Assembly (NCBI RefSeq): GCF_958450345.1
Contig: NC_088782.1
Location: 97,289,358-97,353,357, forward strand
Length of the DNA stretch: 64,000 bases
Direction of reading: 5' to 3'
From: Calliphora vicina
Taxonomy: Eukaryota > Arthropoda > Insecta > Diptera > Calliphoridae
The notes under the pieces are model-generated. The model was not told the DNA's origin, ran no database searches, and worked only from the letters and a program-made list of their open reading frames with translations. How positions within the stretch are numbered: position 1 is the first letter of the stretch; each line of letters opens with the position of its first letter. Made by a program: the position numbers and the translations under genes. Below are positions 13,006 through 24,373 of the stretch, one piece after another.

Positions 13006-14164
13006 AATGGTGCCCTTGCAGACGAATTTAAATCCAAGGTGAAGGTAATCCAATAATGGATTGATATTTATTTAGCTTTAGTTTTTACAATGTAAATTTT
13101 TTCTTTCTTTTTCTAACGACTTCCGCACATAGTGATTCATCATGTACTTTGATCAATTCCATATCACTCAAATTATTTTTTGTATATCTGACAAATTAAA
13201 ATACATTGATGGTCTACAAAAATATTTATTCTGAACACTCATTAGTAAGTGCAAGAAATATAGTCAAAGAAATTGACCGATAGACTTTGATCGTGTTGTG
13301 TTCTTTTTTTGTTTACTAAGGATCGAATAAACCGCCTTTGTTTTTACTAAAAACATAACTTTGAGTGTAAATAAGTGACTACAAAAAAATTTAACACAAA
13401 AACAAATATGTTGTATGTTGAATGTTTATTCTTGTATTTACTAATGAACTAATTTATTGACATAAACCGAAGACTAACAAAAAAAAAAGCCACAAAATTA
13501 CTGCAGAAAAACAATGTACATTTTAATGCGACTTATTTTAAGCTGCATTTATGTATTTGCAAAGTCGCTTTTTTGTTGCATTAAGTATGCGTTTCTTTTT
13601 TATTTCTTTATTTATTTGTATTTACTTAGTTTTTGTTTAAAATTTTACAATTCATACAGTTTCGTGGCCGTACGCAATCATACATCTAGATCCGTCCAAA
13701 TGTTCGACCTACAAAACGTACAAAATGTGCCGTTTTTTTGTCGTCGTCATTCTTCTTTAAATTTTCTTTGTGCGTTCAAGTGCTTCTTGGTTGCATTGCA
13801 GAAGAGTTCTTGCAACCGCAATTGTATGTTTATAATGTGCGTGTGACATCATTACAATTGCAAGTATGATTCTCTTTTAAGGAAAGAAATTTAAAGGACT
13901 GGTTGTTAACTAGCTTGAAGATATATAGAGAAAATCAGAGAATCTCAAATTTGAAAATCTGAGAGACCCTGTTTTCTAAAATAAAAAGGCTGATTTCTGA
14001 AGAATTTAAACCAATAGTACTAGTAAATAAAAATATATATCTTTAACTCCAAAAATACTATATTTGAAGGAAATGAACCTGCAGCCCTCAGTCTTAAAGA
14101 CTATCCGATTTGACTGATGTGGCGTCCATGGTCCAATAAAAATTAATATTTCTCTTATTACAAA
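13006..14164. other. AT-rich intergenic DNA, nothing recognised
   Basis: T-rich low-complexity sequence. An open frame at 13,514-13,846 is mostly Phe/Tyr/Cys/Leu and has no domain, so I do not call it. Confidence 0.45.
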
Positions 14165-14172
14165 GTTCCAAT

Positions 14173-14354
14173 CATAGGGTAACATAGAGACGAAACGGAA
14201 TTGTCAAAAACCTAAGTCCGTTGTCAAAAACCTATCTCTTGCAACAACAAAATACCTGCTAGACAATGTATTTTGTTGTTGTATCAGAAACATTATTTGT
14301 TGTATTTTTGTTTGCCAAATCGGAGTGTCTCGTCTCTATGTATAATTCTCTATG
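14173..14354. mobile_element. hAT-like MITE with perfect 8-bp target duplication
   Basis: The ends are inverted: left CATAGGGTAACATAGAGACG, right (complement) CATAGAGAATTATACATAGA then GACGAGACAC. The 182-bp unit is flanked by GTTCCAAT at 14,165-14,172 and again at 14,355-14,362, a perfect 8-bp duplication. The core contains an inverted CAACAACAAAATAC/GTATTTTGTTGTTG pair. 8-bp duplications and CA...TG ends fit hAT transposons. A second copy lies in the opposite orientation at 30,491-30,669. Confidence 0.85.
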
Positions 14355-14362
14355 GTTCCAAT

Positions 14363-15000
14363 TTTAACCCTTAGTTGCATCAATTTAAATGGCCCCATTT
14401 TGAATGTTTAAGAAATCCTTAATCGTGCTTGAATTGAACTAGTTAGCTAAACGTAAGTGTTAAAGCGTTTCCACAAGCAAATATTAAAAATAAAATAAAA
14501 TTCGAACACAATACGAGCGACAAAAATATAAATGAAAACAATAACCATAATAATAATGCATATAAAAAAAAGCCAAAATAAAATGAAAAGAACAGAACAG
14601 AGCAGAACTCAAATGCTGACAACGCCAATGTCGGATTTTTATTGTTTTTGACGTTTGCATTAAACCGATGGCTGGAAAATGAAAACCAAACAAAGCTACG
14701 ACAACGATAAAACAGGCTTAAATTGCGTTCACACTAGCAATGAAAAACGAAACACTCTTTACTCAGAAACACTACGTAACGCACAGATCAAAATATATGA
14801 AACTCATCCGATTGAAATAGAATACAAATAGTCGCTGCTAAGCACTGTGGGACAAAATAAAAATATTTTGGAAATAATTCTGACAATTCTAACTCGCTGA
14901 TCCTCACATCCCTCAAGAGATGGGATGTGGATCTCAAAGTATGGCATGCAACATTTTTCAACGCTTGCGAATTTTTTAGGTTTGTCGAAAATTATTAAAA
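14363..15000. other. Intergenic DNA, nothing recognised
   Basis: A-rich, no motif or repeat terminus seen. Confidence 0.4.
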
Positions 15001-15706
15001 ACAAGTAAGAAAGTATGGTCGGTCAAGCCCGCCATTAATACCCTACACCAAGTAAATGAGCAAAAACATTTTTCTTTTAAAATATCAATAATTTATATTC
15101 GTGAGTGATTTTCGGAAGCGGGCCTTACATGGGAGCTATGACCAATTATGGACCAATCACCATGAAATTAGGTCGTGTGATTTATGTGCATATTAAAGTT
15201 AACTATGTTGAATTTTGTGTGTTTACCAACATTTTTAAGCGATTTATGCACGTTAAAGTGATTTTCGGAAGCGGGTCTATATGGGAGATATTACTAATTA
15301 CGGAGATATGACTAAAAACGGGGGGAGTGGAAGTCCCCAATGCCCTCCTTATGTCTAGTAGCCTTGGATGTCCTCTATCAGTAAGAAAAATAACCCAATG
15401 ATTAGGCCCACTTTCCTGAGCTACAAGTACGATTTTGTGGATTGGGTATAAAAATACCCGCTTCGGCATATGTGGGTTGTAAAACGTATGAAATATGAAT
15501 TTAGTTTTTCAAATAAAAGTGTGTTTATTTTTTAATTATTGGATATAATTATATTGACCTAACAATACATAAAAATATTTATATTCAACATAAACTAAAT
15601 TTAAAAAGTATAAGGCTGTTTAATGACCATATGAAAAATAGGCAATTTTTTGATTTTCAATTGTGTTGGAGCGCCTCCCCACTATGGTGGTGTAGGGTGT
15701 TAATGT
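15001..15706 (-). mobile_element. DINE-1/mini-me-like element, family 1, minus orientation
   Basis: It begins with ACAAGTAAGAAAGTATGGTC followed by GGTCAAGCCCGCC, the complement of the 3' terminal hairpin seen at 57,033-57,070. It ends with CTCCCCACTATGGTGGTGTA followed by GGGTGTTAA, the complement of the 5' terminal hairpin. Between 15,105 and 15,310 it has the ATGGGAGCTATGACCAATTA and TTTTCGGAAGCGGG units. The stretch 15,320-15,660 does not match the other copies and may be a replacement or older insertion. The GTCY block is absent. Confidence 0.75.
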
Positions 15707-15714
15707 TGGGAGTA

Positions 15715-16240
15715 TGACTTAAAAATGCATTTGTACAATATAAAGTATTGTCCATTGTTAGCTATGACATTTTCCCATCTTTCTGGCAACATATGGATAC
15801 CGAGTTAAAAGAACTACTCATCTTTTGAGGTCAACAATGAATCAATCCAATATCGGATACTGTATTCCAAATTGAAGTGTATCTCTAGAGTGAGCGGTCT
15901 ACATCAATCGAAACAAATAGTAAGCGGACGGAGCACAGTCAGTGCTATAAAGCGGGTGAGGCAAAACATCCCAACCACTTCATTCTAAATACTTTTTAAC
16001 ATGTATTGCAACATGTGTTATCATAATGGAATATTACGGTTTCATGTCTGGCCGCATATTCTGGTCAATGCTCGCTTTAAATGAATCACTTGCATTTGGT
16101 ACAGGTTCCCTGTGATGGTCTGGTCAGATTTCAGCAGCTCATAATAGATAGGACCTTTTTGCTCCCACCAAATACAGAGAATTAACTCAGCGCCATGGAT
16201 ATATGGCCCGGGTTGGTCGGGCTTCACATGTGATCTCTTA
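15715..16240 (-). pseudogene. Mariner-like transposase remnant (irritans-like), minus strand
   Basis: Reading the minus strand from about 16,227 down, the text GAELILCIWWEQKGPIYYEL, then KSDQTITGNLYQMQ and LKRAL, is the region around the first catalytic aspartate of mariner (usually WWDQ). Next comes TVIFHYDN (second aspartate, usually FHHDNARPH), then VLPHPLYSTDCAPSAYYLFR (third aspartate normally in the SPDIAPSDYHLF motif, here Ala). The C-terminus reads LPERWENVIANNGQYF. At least two of the three catalytic positions are changed (D to E and D to A) and frames shift several times, so it is dead. It abuts the DINE-like element at 15,706. Confidence 0.85.
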
Positions 16241-16299
16241 CGCTTCGGGTTATTGTAATTATTTCATGATTTTCTTTTATACCGCTCAAGCATAATTTC

Positions 16300-16629
16300 G
16301 GATATGCAAAATCGTCTTAATATGGATATCTAATGATAGATATTTCAAAGACCTTTGCAACGACGTATGTAAGACCGTAATAAGTTGGACATACAATGGG
16401 TCGAAATCGGAAAAAATATTTTTTAACCCGAATTTTTTTTTCACCAAAAACAAATTAAAAAACCAAAAACTTTTTTTTAAAATTTAAAAAAAAAAATTAA
16501 ATTTAAAATAATAATTCGAAAAAATAAATTTTGTTTACCTAAAAATATTTAAAATTTCTATTTGGAAGTAAAATTTGGTGAAGGGTATAAAAGATTCGGC
16601 ACAGCCGAATATAGCTCTCTTACTTGTTT
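16300..16629 (+). mobile_element. DINE-like element, family 2, 3' part
   Basis: The 3' end reads GAAGGGTATAAAAGATTCGG then CACAGCCGAATATAGCTCTC and TTACTTGTTT, with a short hairpin ATTCGGC/GCCGAAT near the terminus. The upstream part (ATCTAATGATAGATAT, then ACGACGTATGTAAGACC, TACAATGGGTC, TTTTTTAACCCGAAT) matches 46,575-46,700. The 5' half is missing. Confidence 0.75.
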
Positions 16630-18030
16630 ACCCTCAAAAAGTACGCAAAAATACCTTTTTTAGCGTATGTACTTATTTTTTAACTAAATACTTTCGATAT
16701 ACTGTTTTTGACGATTTCATATCTGGTAACCGAATATTAGAATTGGTAAATCATGATGTGTTATACTCTTTATTAATAGCATATTACAACACTGGCAGTG
16801 GGAATAGAGCTCAAGTAAATCCACTATTATGTGTGCACAGTATTGCTCATAAGAAGAACTTGCCGCAGCAAACAACGACGCAACACTATGAAGTACATAC
16901 AACAAAAAAACAACAACTGCATTCAATGGCAACATCAGCAGAAGCAATAACTAATGAAACGTGCCTTCAAGTTTTATATTTGAATGAAGTATTGAAATAA
17001 AAACAAAACAAAAATCGAAATAAAAACACAGACTCATGATTTTTTATGAACTTGAATCCGACTACAAGAAACAGAAATAAAAATTAAAAGAAAAAGAAAA
17101 ACTTAATGCCTTAAAATTCAAGGGGTGTGGTGAACCAATGCTCAAACACACACAAATGGCACACGATAGAGGACATACTGTTGAGTTTCGTAAAACTACT
17201 GACGTCCAAAGTTGCATTCAAACAATAGACTGATCCAAATAAATAAAATTGCGAATGTTTGTGGTAACTGTCCTTAACTAGTGATTTTACTTATTATTTA
17301 GTGTCACCACTGGTTGCTGAATAACAATTTCGTGTCCTAGAGGGAAGTCAATTGACCCTACATAGATTACAAAGATAATGCCTGATAGTAGTCAACGCAT
17401 AGGTTACATGGAGTCAGTACATTTCTATTTACCCAACTGTTGACTAGCTGGTTATGTTAGCATGTACGTGTACTAGGCCGATTTTCTCCTAATAGTCAGT
17501 TTCAAGGACAGCTACTAGCTACTGAGAGCCAGTCTAATAGTATGTTCTTAGTAGTTGAGTCATTCTCAGGGAACTCACCTATTAGTTAGATAGAGACAGA
17601 ACAATAACCGATTTATTGGAAACAACCCACCCTCCGACTACTATATGATTATTTCCTTATAACAGCCACAATAGGACAGTCATATGACTACCAAACCGCT
17701 ACCAAATAGTGCAATCCAAAATCATTTTCGAACTGACTACACTTTCGACCACTAATAAACATTTAAATTGGTATATGTTATCTATCTATATATATAAAAA
17801 TGAAATGGTTCATGTATGTAAATTTAAAAAATCAGAAATTTTTAATATACTGTCTCCTTTTCACTTCTCATTTTTCTAAATAAGAGATATTTTTGGAAAA
17901 ACTTGAAGAACTAACATCAGTAACTAGCTACCGGGCGGTCAACTAGTTTGTTATAAATACAAGATTATTTTTAAAGTCACTTTTAAGTAAAAGTTATATG
18001 GAAATTAACCTGACCAGACAATATTAGTGG
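16630..18030. other. Non-coding DNA, with an ACTAG-rich stretch at 17,270-17,760
   Basis: No gene recognised. From 17,270 to 17,760 the base composition is more balanced than its surroundings and short words such as CTAGT, ACTAG, TAGTC and GACTA recur on both strands. I cannot assign it to a family. Confidence 0.35.
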
Positions 18031-18035
18031 TTAGT

Positions 18036-18885
18036 AGGGTTTTTAATTTCCCGACCTTTTTTGATTCCCGGGAAACGGGAAAATGTTTCTCTACATTCCC
18101 GGGTACCCGGCTATTCCCGAAATATATAATAATACTGTGAATTATGAATATTATAGCAAAATTTCATATAAAAACTTAGTGTTATAATCATTATAAAATG
18201 AATTGAAACAAATTTTATTTTAGTAAAAGGAATTAATTCAATACATTTAACTGAATCGTTAAGGGATAAAATTTATTTTGATCACGAAAATGGAATTAAG
18301 AATTAATTCCTTCGATCCTTTGTTATATGTTATATTTACATATACATAAAGTCTTCATTTGATGCCTTGTTATTTACAAAATATAAAAGTTAATACAAAT
18401 AATTTTTAAAAAATATAATGACGGAAAGCTTAAAGATGAAAATTTCCAAATTATTAGATTCAAAGGTGTTCATTCACAAAATGAAGAATTATGAATTTTT
18501 ATAATAAAGAATGATTTTTTTTGCAGAAAACACACTCATTATAAAGATGTCATTGTTACCAAGAACTATTGCTGTGTTTCCTTTCAAAGTAAAATTCAAT
18601 TCTATACATGAAAAAACCAAAGCGTGTGCCGCCATCAAAAGTGGGGGCCTTTATTCTACTAGAGTTTTGTGGAATAATTCGCACCGGTTAAATGTCAATT
18701 CGTTAAACCCCAACTAAATAATAATATTAAGCGACCTATTACTTCCGAGATATAAACGAAAAACTGTAAAAAAAAACTTTTCACTTTAAAAAAATGGAGT
18801 TCTAACTTGTTTTCTTTGTAATTTCATCAGGTTTTATTTTCCGGGAATCCCGACCAAAAAACCCGGGAATCGGGATGTGAAAAAT
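18036..18885. repeat. hAT-like repeat with TAGGGTTTTTAATTTCCCGA end
   Basis: The left end TAGGGTTTTTAATTTCCCGA at 18,036 matches the inverted end of the element at 62,071-63,193 and resembles TAGGGTTCCTAATTTCCCGG at 41,545. Palindromic CCCGGG words follow at 18,065-18,120 and again at 18,838-18,875. The right terminus and target duplication are not identified. Confidence 0.5.
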
Positions 18886-21090
18886 TGGCAAAATTCCATC
18901 ATTAAATTTTCAACAGAAATATTCTGATCAGATTAACTTCCGAACAATCTACAAAACAATTGACTAGCAAACCCTTTAGTTTCCGTTTTGGAGCTATGCT
19001 TTTAAAAATTTGAGTTAGTTCGGCATGATCCTGAATTCAAATACAATATAAACGTAGTAAGAACTTTTTTATGTCGTTCATTAATTCGGGTTTCAAATTA
19101 ATAACTAATTCTTTAGTAAATTAATTATTCACTATTTCTAAATTATTTATAACAAATTGTATTAAACCCAAGCTCTATCAACGTTGTAGAATCTTAGCTT
19201 AATAAAGTGGTCTTGGGGAATTACACAATAAAGAGAATCTGTCCAAAGTTTGATATCATTGTCAGTGAACGTGGCTAATTTGAAGTCAGGAAGTGCATGA
19301 TTGACGCATTTACAAATACGCAAAAAGTTTATTACCATGTTAGACAAAGATGCTCAAAATCATGTATAAGACGAACTCCATGCTTTTCTTGCAACAAAAA
19401 GTTAGTTTGCAATATTTGTGTTTGTCATTCGATTTATTAAATATTTTGCAACACTTACGTACGCGGTTAATAACATCACTTATATACATATATTTTAAGA
19501 TCATGGCCTTTGTCTATTTCAACGTTATCATTATAAATGTCATCCTTAATATCACTTTCGACGAACGTTTCAAAATCACATTCTCCATCACATTCAACTC
19601 CACTTTAATCTAAATTAATATTTTGATTATTAATTGCGATTCTTCTAATATTTCTGCAGCTAAATAACAAATATTTTATTCCGAACCATTTATTTTCATT
19701 GGTTCAAGTCATAAGTTAAAAATTTTTGAAAAATTTATTTTTAGAATTGTAACTTCTTACAGTAATAGAAGGAGCTATCGTGATCCAAACAGTGATCCAA
19801 AGTCCCTTTGTCTTTAGTTATTTGTCGAATTTCAGAAACAATGCAATTTTTTGAGTCATTATTACTCATTTAAATTTGAAATTATGAAAAATTTTAAGAA
19901 ATTTAATAAATTTAAATATACATATATGAACATTTATTCGTTTTATTCGATTATTCTACATAAAATTGTTCGAATTATTCGTTTTTCGAAAATGTCCATT
20001 TTTAAGTTGTTAGAATAATTATACGTAAGAAATTATTCGATTAATCGAACGATCATTAGTCGAATGAATACCCTACTAGCCAGTCAGATATTAGTAAAAA
20101 TACCATCTAAAAGGAATACACTAGTGAAAACGTTGGGAACAAAGAGGAGAAAGCAGAATATCTCCGCCATTGTAATGCATTTGCGATTAAACTTATTGAG
20201 TTTATTCAGAAACTTGGGGTATTCCCCAAATCCCTTGAATTGACATTATATCAAAAGGGTTGGTCACTTTAACATCGCGTTGGCATAGGGGTAAACTAAC
20301 CCAGACAAACTTTTGTGCTTTAAGTATTATAATTGTTTTAAATTTATTGATAATTTAATGTTAAGTGATATATATTTAAGGCAGGTCAATATCCTAGAAA
20401 ACTTCAGATCCGATGCGACTCACATTAACAAGATTTTATATTTTACCGAACTTGATTTAACAAAGCAACAAACAACTCTAAGAAGGCAGAAGATTATGTC
20501 CAATAACTTGAAGTTTTTTTTGTGTATTCATTCTTACAATCCTGGAGCACTCTAATGTACATATGTCGCAAGCAACATTCATAAATATACGATTACCAAT
20601 ATGCAACACAACACAATACAATTAACTCATGTGTTTTCACTTAATGCGTTGGAGTCTGCATCAATAAAACCAACAATTGAAGAGAACAAACAGAAAGAAG
20701 AAAAAACCTACAACAAAACAACGCCAAAACGTACACGAAACAAATAAAAAAAAAATTAAACATAATTTTTGAACATGTTCCATGTAATGTGTAATTGAAG
20801 ATGTTGATGTTGTATGATGTCTGTGCCACCATCATCATCATCACCGGCAGCAGCAGCAGTAACAGCTCTAATGTCTTCTGTAAAAAAACTGGGAAACAAA
20901 AACACATTTGAAGAAATCTTATATACCCTACAGCTTAATATAATAGAGCTTTCAACTGCGACTGTAAGATTAGTCTTTTATGATCTGTGGCTGTAACAAT
21001 CGTTTATCAGGAACCTTCGGATAGGATCATCCGATCTAAAATGAGAACGACTCCGATCTCTAGACTTGCCGAAATGAACTATCTCCACTT
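18886..21090. other. AT-rich intergenic DNA with simple repeats
   Basis: At 19,930-20,080 there are repeated inverted words ATTCGAATTATTCG/TCGATTAATCGA, a small unassigned palindromic repeat. At 20,828-20,856 there are ATC and CAG triplet runs. Otherwise nothing that I can name. Confidence 0.4.
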
Positions 21091-21094
21091 CTGT

Positions 21095-21410
21095 GGAATA
21101 TAGCCATTTTCTGCTCAGGAAGTTGAATTCTATGAACTATAAAACTGTCAACTATGTGGACGATGTAGCGGTGACAGTTTCAGGGATTCATTTGAGCATA
21201 ATATAACAAGGGATGGATGCAGGACTCAAAATACTAAATCGATCGAGCATCGACAGCGGACAGAGATAGAATACGAAAAAAAGTAAACTTGTTTTGTTTT
21301 CAGAGAAATACAATATTCCTATCTCCACGTTACCACGTTTAAACGGTATTGTACTGGACTCTCGGATAGCGTAAAATATATGGGTGTCACACTGGATAGA
21401 AAACTATTTT
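21095..21410 (+). mobile_element. LINE RT fragment (I/LOA-like)
   Basis: NYVDDVAVTVSG at about 21,148-21,185 is an RT catalytic motif (YVDD). It is followed in a shifted frame by LNGIVLDSR, KYMGVTLDRKLFWKP, a palm-thumb block matching the 1-2190 element (LGIVLDKRLSW). The fragment then joins a different LINE at about 21,412. Confidence 0.7.
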
Positions 21411-21411
21411 G

Positions 21412-22165
21412 GAAACCTAACAATTCATAGTTCTCATATGGAATTAAATGTAGCATCTAGAAACCAAGATAATTATCTCAGGCACGTGGAGACGTGGTTA
21501 AAAAATTGGAGAATACAAGTGAATGAAATCAAAAGTAAACACTTAACGTTTTCACTTAGGAGAGGAAGTTGTCCACCAGTGACACTAAACAGTGTGAACA
21601 TCCCACAGTCTGATTACGTTACATACCTTGGTATTCATTTAGATAAACGCCTTACTTGGCGTCGGCACATAGAAGCCAAGCAGCTCCACATGAAACTAAA
21701 ATCTTCTAATTTGCACTGGCTAAACCACCATCAATCAAAATTAAGCCTTAACTGCAAAGTCATCCTGTATAAGACTGTCTTAAAACCAATCTGGACATAC
21801 GGAATCCAATTATGGGGAACAGCAAGCTATACAAGTATAGATCTCATAAATAGGTCGCAATCCAAAATTCTTAGAACCATGACGGGAGTTCCATGGTACA
21901 TAAAAAATGAGAATATCCACAGAGACTTAGATGTGCCTTTGGTCATGGACGAATTTAGAAAAACTCGTGAAGCTTATTTGTCGAAATTACATCATCATCC
22001 GGCTACCTACAGCAACTAAAGGCAGATCAAGGCTGCGTAGAGCTGATTTACCACTCATCTAAATTGAGATTAATTTGTCAAATATGATTCTCCACTGAGT
22101 GAATAATAATTGTTTAGTTATAAGATTTAAGTACTTATTGTAAGACCTGGACATTAAAGGCAAGA
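21412..22165 (+). mobile_element. Jockey-clade LINE 3' end (RT C-terminus + 3' UTR)
   Basis: An open stretch of about 200 codons to the stop at 22,019 reads a jockey-type RT C-terminal half: WLKNWRIQVNEIKSKHLTFS, then CPPVTLNSVNIP, YLGIHLDKRLTWRRHI, KVILYKTVLKPIWTYGIQLW, and SQSKILRTMTGVPWY. This is the conserved thumb and C-terminal region of jockey, F and Doc-like elements. A frameshift after 22,010 hides the last residues (SRLRRADL). The 3' UTR holds AGATTTAAGTACTTATTGT and AATAAACG, a tail also found at 41,969, 44,056 and 45,425. The relatively long open frame suggests this copy is younger than the other LINEs here. Confidence 0.88.
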
Positions 22166-22790
22166 ACAATATATAATAAACGTATTGTTACGTTTTAACC
22201 TTTTCAAAACGTTGGTTTATTTCCTTTAAATAAACCGGATACTTTTGATTGCAAATAAAAAGCAGTTTAGTTGTTTAAAAATTGTAAAAACTCTTTAAAC
22301 TCTTTAAAATGTACAACAACAGAATTAAATAGTCGCTTAGTGTTTTTTATACACGTTTTCAAATTCGCGGAAATACATACACACTTTATAATGTACAAGA
22401 ATTCGCTGGAAAATACATCACACTTTAAGGCACTCAGTTGATGTTTATTCGAATAGCGTCTCTGATAAACTGCACTCTAGAATGTTCTTTAACTGTCAAA
22501 GCTCGTATATTCGAAGCCTAGAGTACACTCCATCTCTGGTGAACTTTCTACAATGTTCTTTAACTGTCAAGGCTCGTTTATTCGAATTCGATTATACGAG
22601 TCGCAGCAAACATTCAACGTTGCCATACTTACGATCAATGATCAACTCAAAGCTTTTATTTAATGTTAATAATGCCCACAGATATGTTACAGTTTGGGAG
22701 TCACTGCTTTCAAATAGCATTATGCAACTTTAAATCAGCCTTTATAATCGTTATATTTGAATTCAAGTACAATTTCGTAATAGTATAAAA
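22166..22790 (+). repeat. Unclassified sequence with a 70-bp direct repeat (possible LTR)
   Basis: GAATGTTCTTTAACTGTCAA followed by AGCTCGT occurs near 22,480 and again near 22,551 as CAATGTTCTTTAACTGTCAA, both followed by TTATTCGAA-type words. The block begins near TGTTACG (22,188) and ends near TGTTACA (22,684), which could be the ends of a solo LTR, but no target duplication supports that. Confidence 0.35.
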
Positions 22791-22799
22791 AAATAATTA

Positions 22800-23530
22800 T
22801 TAGACCGATATTATTCTGTGGGGTATCTGTATGATGAAATGCAATGGACAGAGTCTCAAACTGCATACACTTTGAGAAGGTATAAAGCAATCCTGATAAA
22901 AGGAGCCCAACGAATTCACATTATACTCTACTGAACTGGATCTGTGTGGATCTAATGGCCAGGAAATTGGCTTTACGGAATCGACTCATGGAATCATGGA
23001 TGCTCATACCAATATTATTAGAAATATACAGAATCTTCTGGAACACAATTATTATTAAACTCCTAGACCTTTCTCGGGAAACTTTTCGAAAACGGCACGG
23101 GATTAGAGAAGGAACTCTCCCCTGATGAACCTCTCAATTTACACGGTCGACTCGTAAAAAAGGAATCGATTTGACGGAAGTGTCTTCATCCACGAATTAG
23201 GGATAAGCATGTCGTTTTGGATCACAAATAGGTGCAGTATTCTTCAGGCTGGAGCATCAGATGACATGATGTCAGGTGTTGAGATACACTTCCTATGAGG
23301 AATTCCATTGTCTACGTCTAAACAATGTGTGGTGGGGGAGTGAACCTACCTGCATGATCACAAGAATTATATGGTTTGAAACGTGGACGTAAGGTTTTAC
23401 CTCCTTCGACTACAATTGTCACAACTGCAGGAGCTGTCATAATGATGAATAACGTACGACTATTTTTCACTTTTGTCTATTACTAGGAGATCTACGTGCT
23501 AAGTTCTTAGGAAAACGATCATTCTACACT
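22800..23530 (+). mobile_element. Non-LTR retrotransposon fragment (RNase H type), decayed
   Basis: YLYDEMQWTESQTAYTLRRY and KGAQRI near 22,830-22,915 resemble the linker after RT. FGSQIGAVFFRLE near 23,215-23,255 resembles the second RNase H block. NCRSCHNDE at about 23,420-23,450 followed by LRAKFLGK is the C-terminal zinc-knuckle-like segment, as at 2040-2095. Frameshifted throughout. Confidence 0.6.
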
Positions 23531-23708
23531 CTCTCTTGGGATTGACGCTTATATTAGGAATAGCATATGGTTGCAGGGATCAAACATGTAAATGCTTGGT
23601 ATTTCTCATCGATATTTTCGGCAACTTTTCAAAACCTTCTTTTATACTAGACTATCAATTTGCTAGAACAAATCAATTTGCCTTGGTTCCGAATAAACAA
23701 AATGATTG

Positions 23709-24373
23709 CACTGTGCTAGTTGAAAAAACTGTCAAGCGGGGCACCTGGTGGGTTACTCTAATTCGGGTATGCTGATTTCAGTGGTGCTAGCCGTTTTTTT
23801 AGGTTAGCTCGTATTTTCGAAATATACCGTTATTTCGAACAAGGAGGAGGTTGCACAACATATATTCGCGTAACTCAAAAACAGTTTTGTTTTTTTAATA
23901 AAATGAAAAAACCAAAATTCCGCAATAAAATTTCCTTTAAGAAAGGCTTTTTATGTTTTTAATCTTCGCAGTCATTTTAGAAATTTAAAATTTTTTTGGC
24001 AAACAAAAAATTATTTTTTAGCAAATTTTAATCATTTAGGGCTTGTTTCTATATGTGTGAAAGAAACTAAGAGCGTATATGCATTTTTCAATTTTTAATG
24101 CCGTTTTAAAAACCAAAAATGTTGCCAAAAAAAAGTTTATATTTCTAAAACAACTACGAATATTAAAAACATGTTAAGCATTTCTTAAAGGTAATTTTAT
24201 GGTGGAATTTTGGTTTTTTCAGTTTATTCAAGAAACTAAAACGTTTTTGAGTTACGCAAATATATGTTGTGCAACCTCCTCCATATATATCGACTGAATT
24301 CAGCGTGCCCGAATTAGTTTGGCCCAGTGGGTGCCCTTCTTGACAGAAAAAAGTGGCAATTTCGTGCACAGTG
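23709..24373. mobile_element. Long-inverted-repeat element with CACTGTG ends
   Basis: Two arms of about 200-300 bp face each other. Left starts CACTGTGCTAGTTGAAAAAA and holds CTGTCAAG, GGGCACC, ATTCGGG, then GGAGGAGGTTGCACAACATA. The right arm, read on the minus strand, has CACTGTGCACGAAATTGCCA and the same words in the same order. The flanks do not show a clean target duplication, so the exact boundaries are uncertain by some 15 bp. A second copy at 50,640-52,790 carries a nested element. No coding sequence. Confidence 0.75.

Noticed and set aside
16575..17000. 141-codon open frame on the plus strand
   Set aside because: Starts inside the DINE-like 3' end and continues through unrelated DNA, with CAACAA-rich text; chance frame.
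18036..20083. One 2-kb hAT element from TAGGG at 18,036 to CCCTA at 20,083
   Set aside because: Flanks match at only about half of 8 positions (GTGGTTAG versus CTAGCCAG), and the inner sequence near 20,083 belongs to another TCGAATAATTCG-type repeat.
22188..22691. Solo LTR bounded by TGTTACG and TGTTACA
   Set aside because: No matching target duplication and no second LTR; left as an unclassified repeat.
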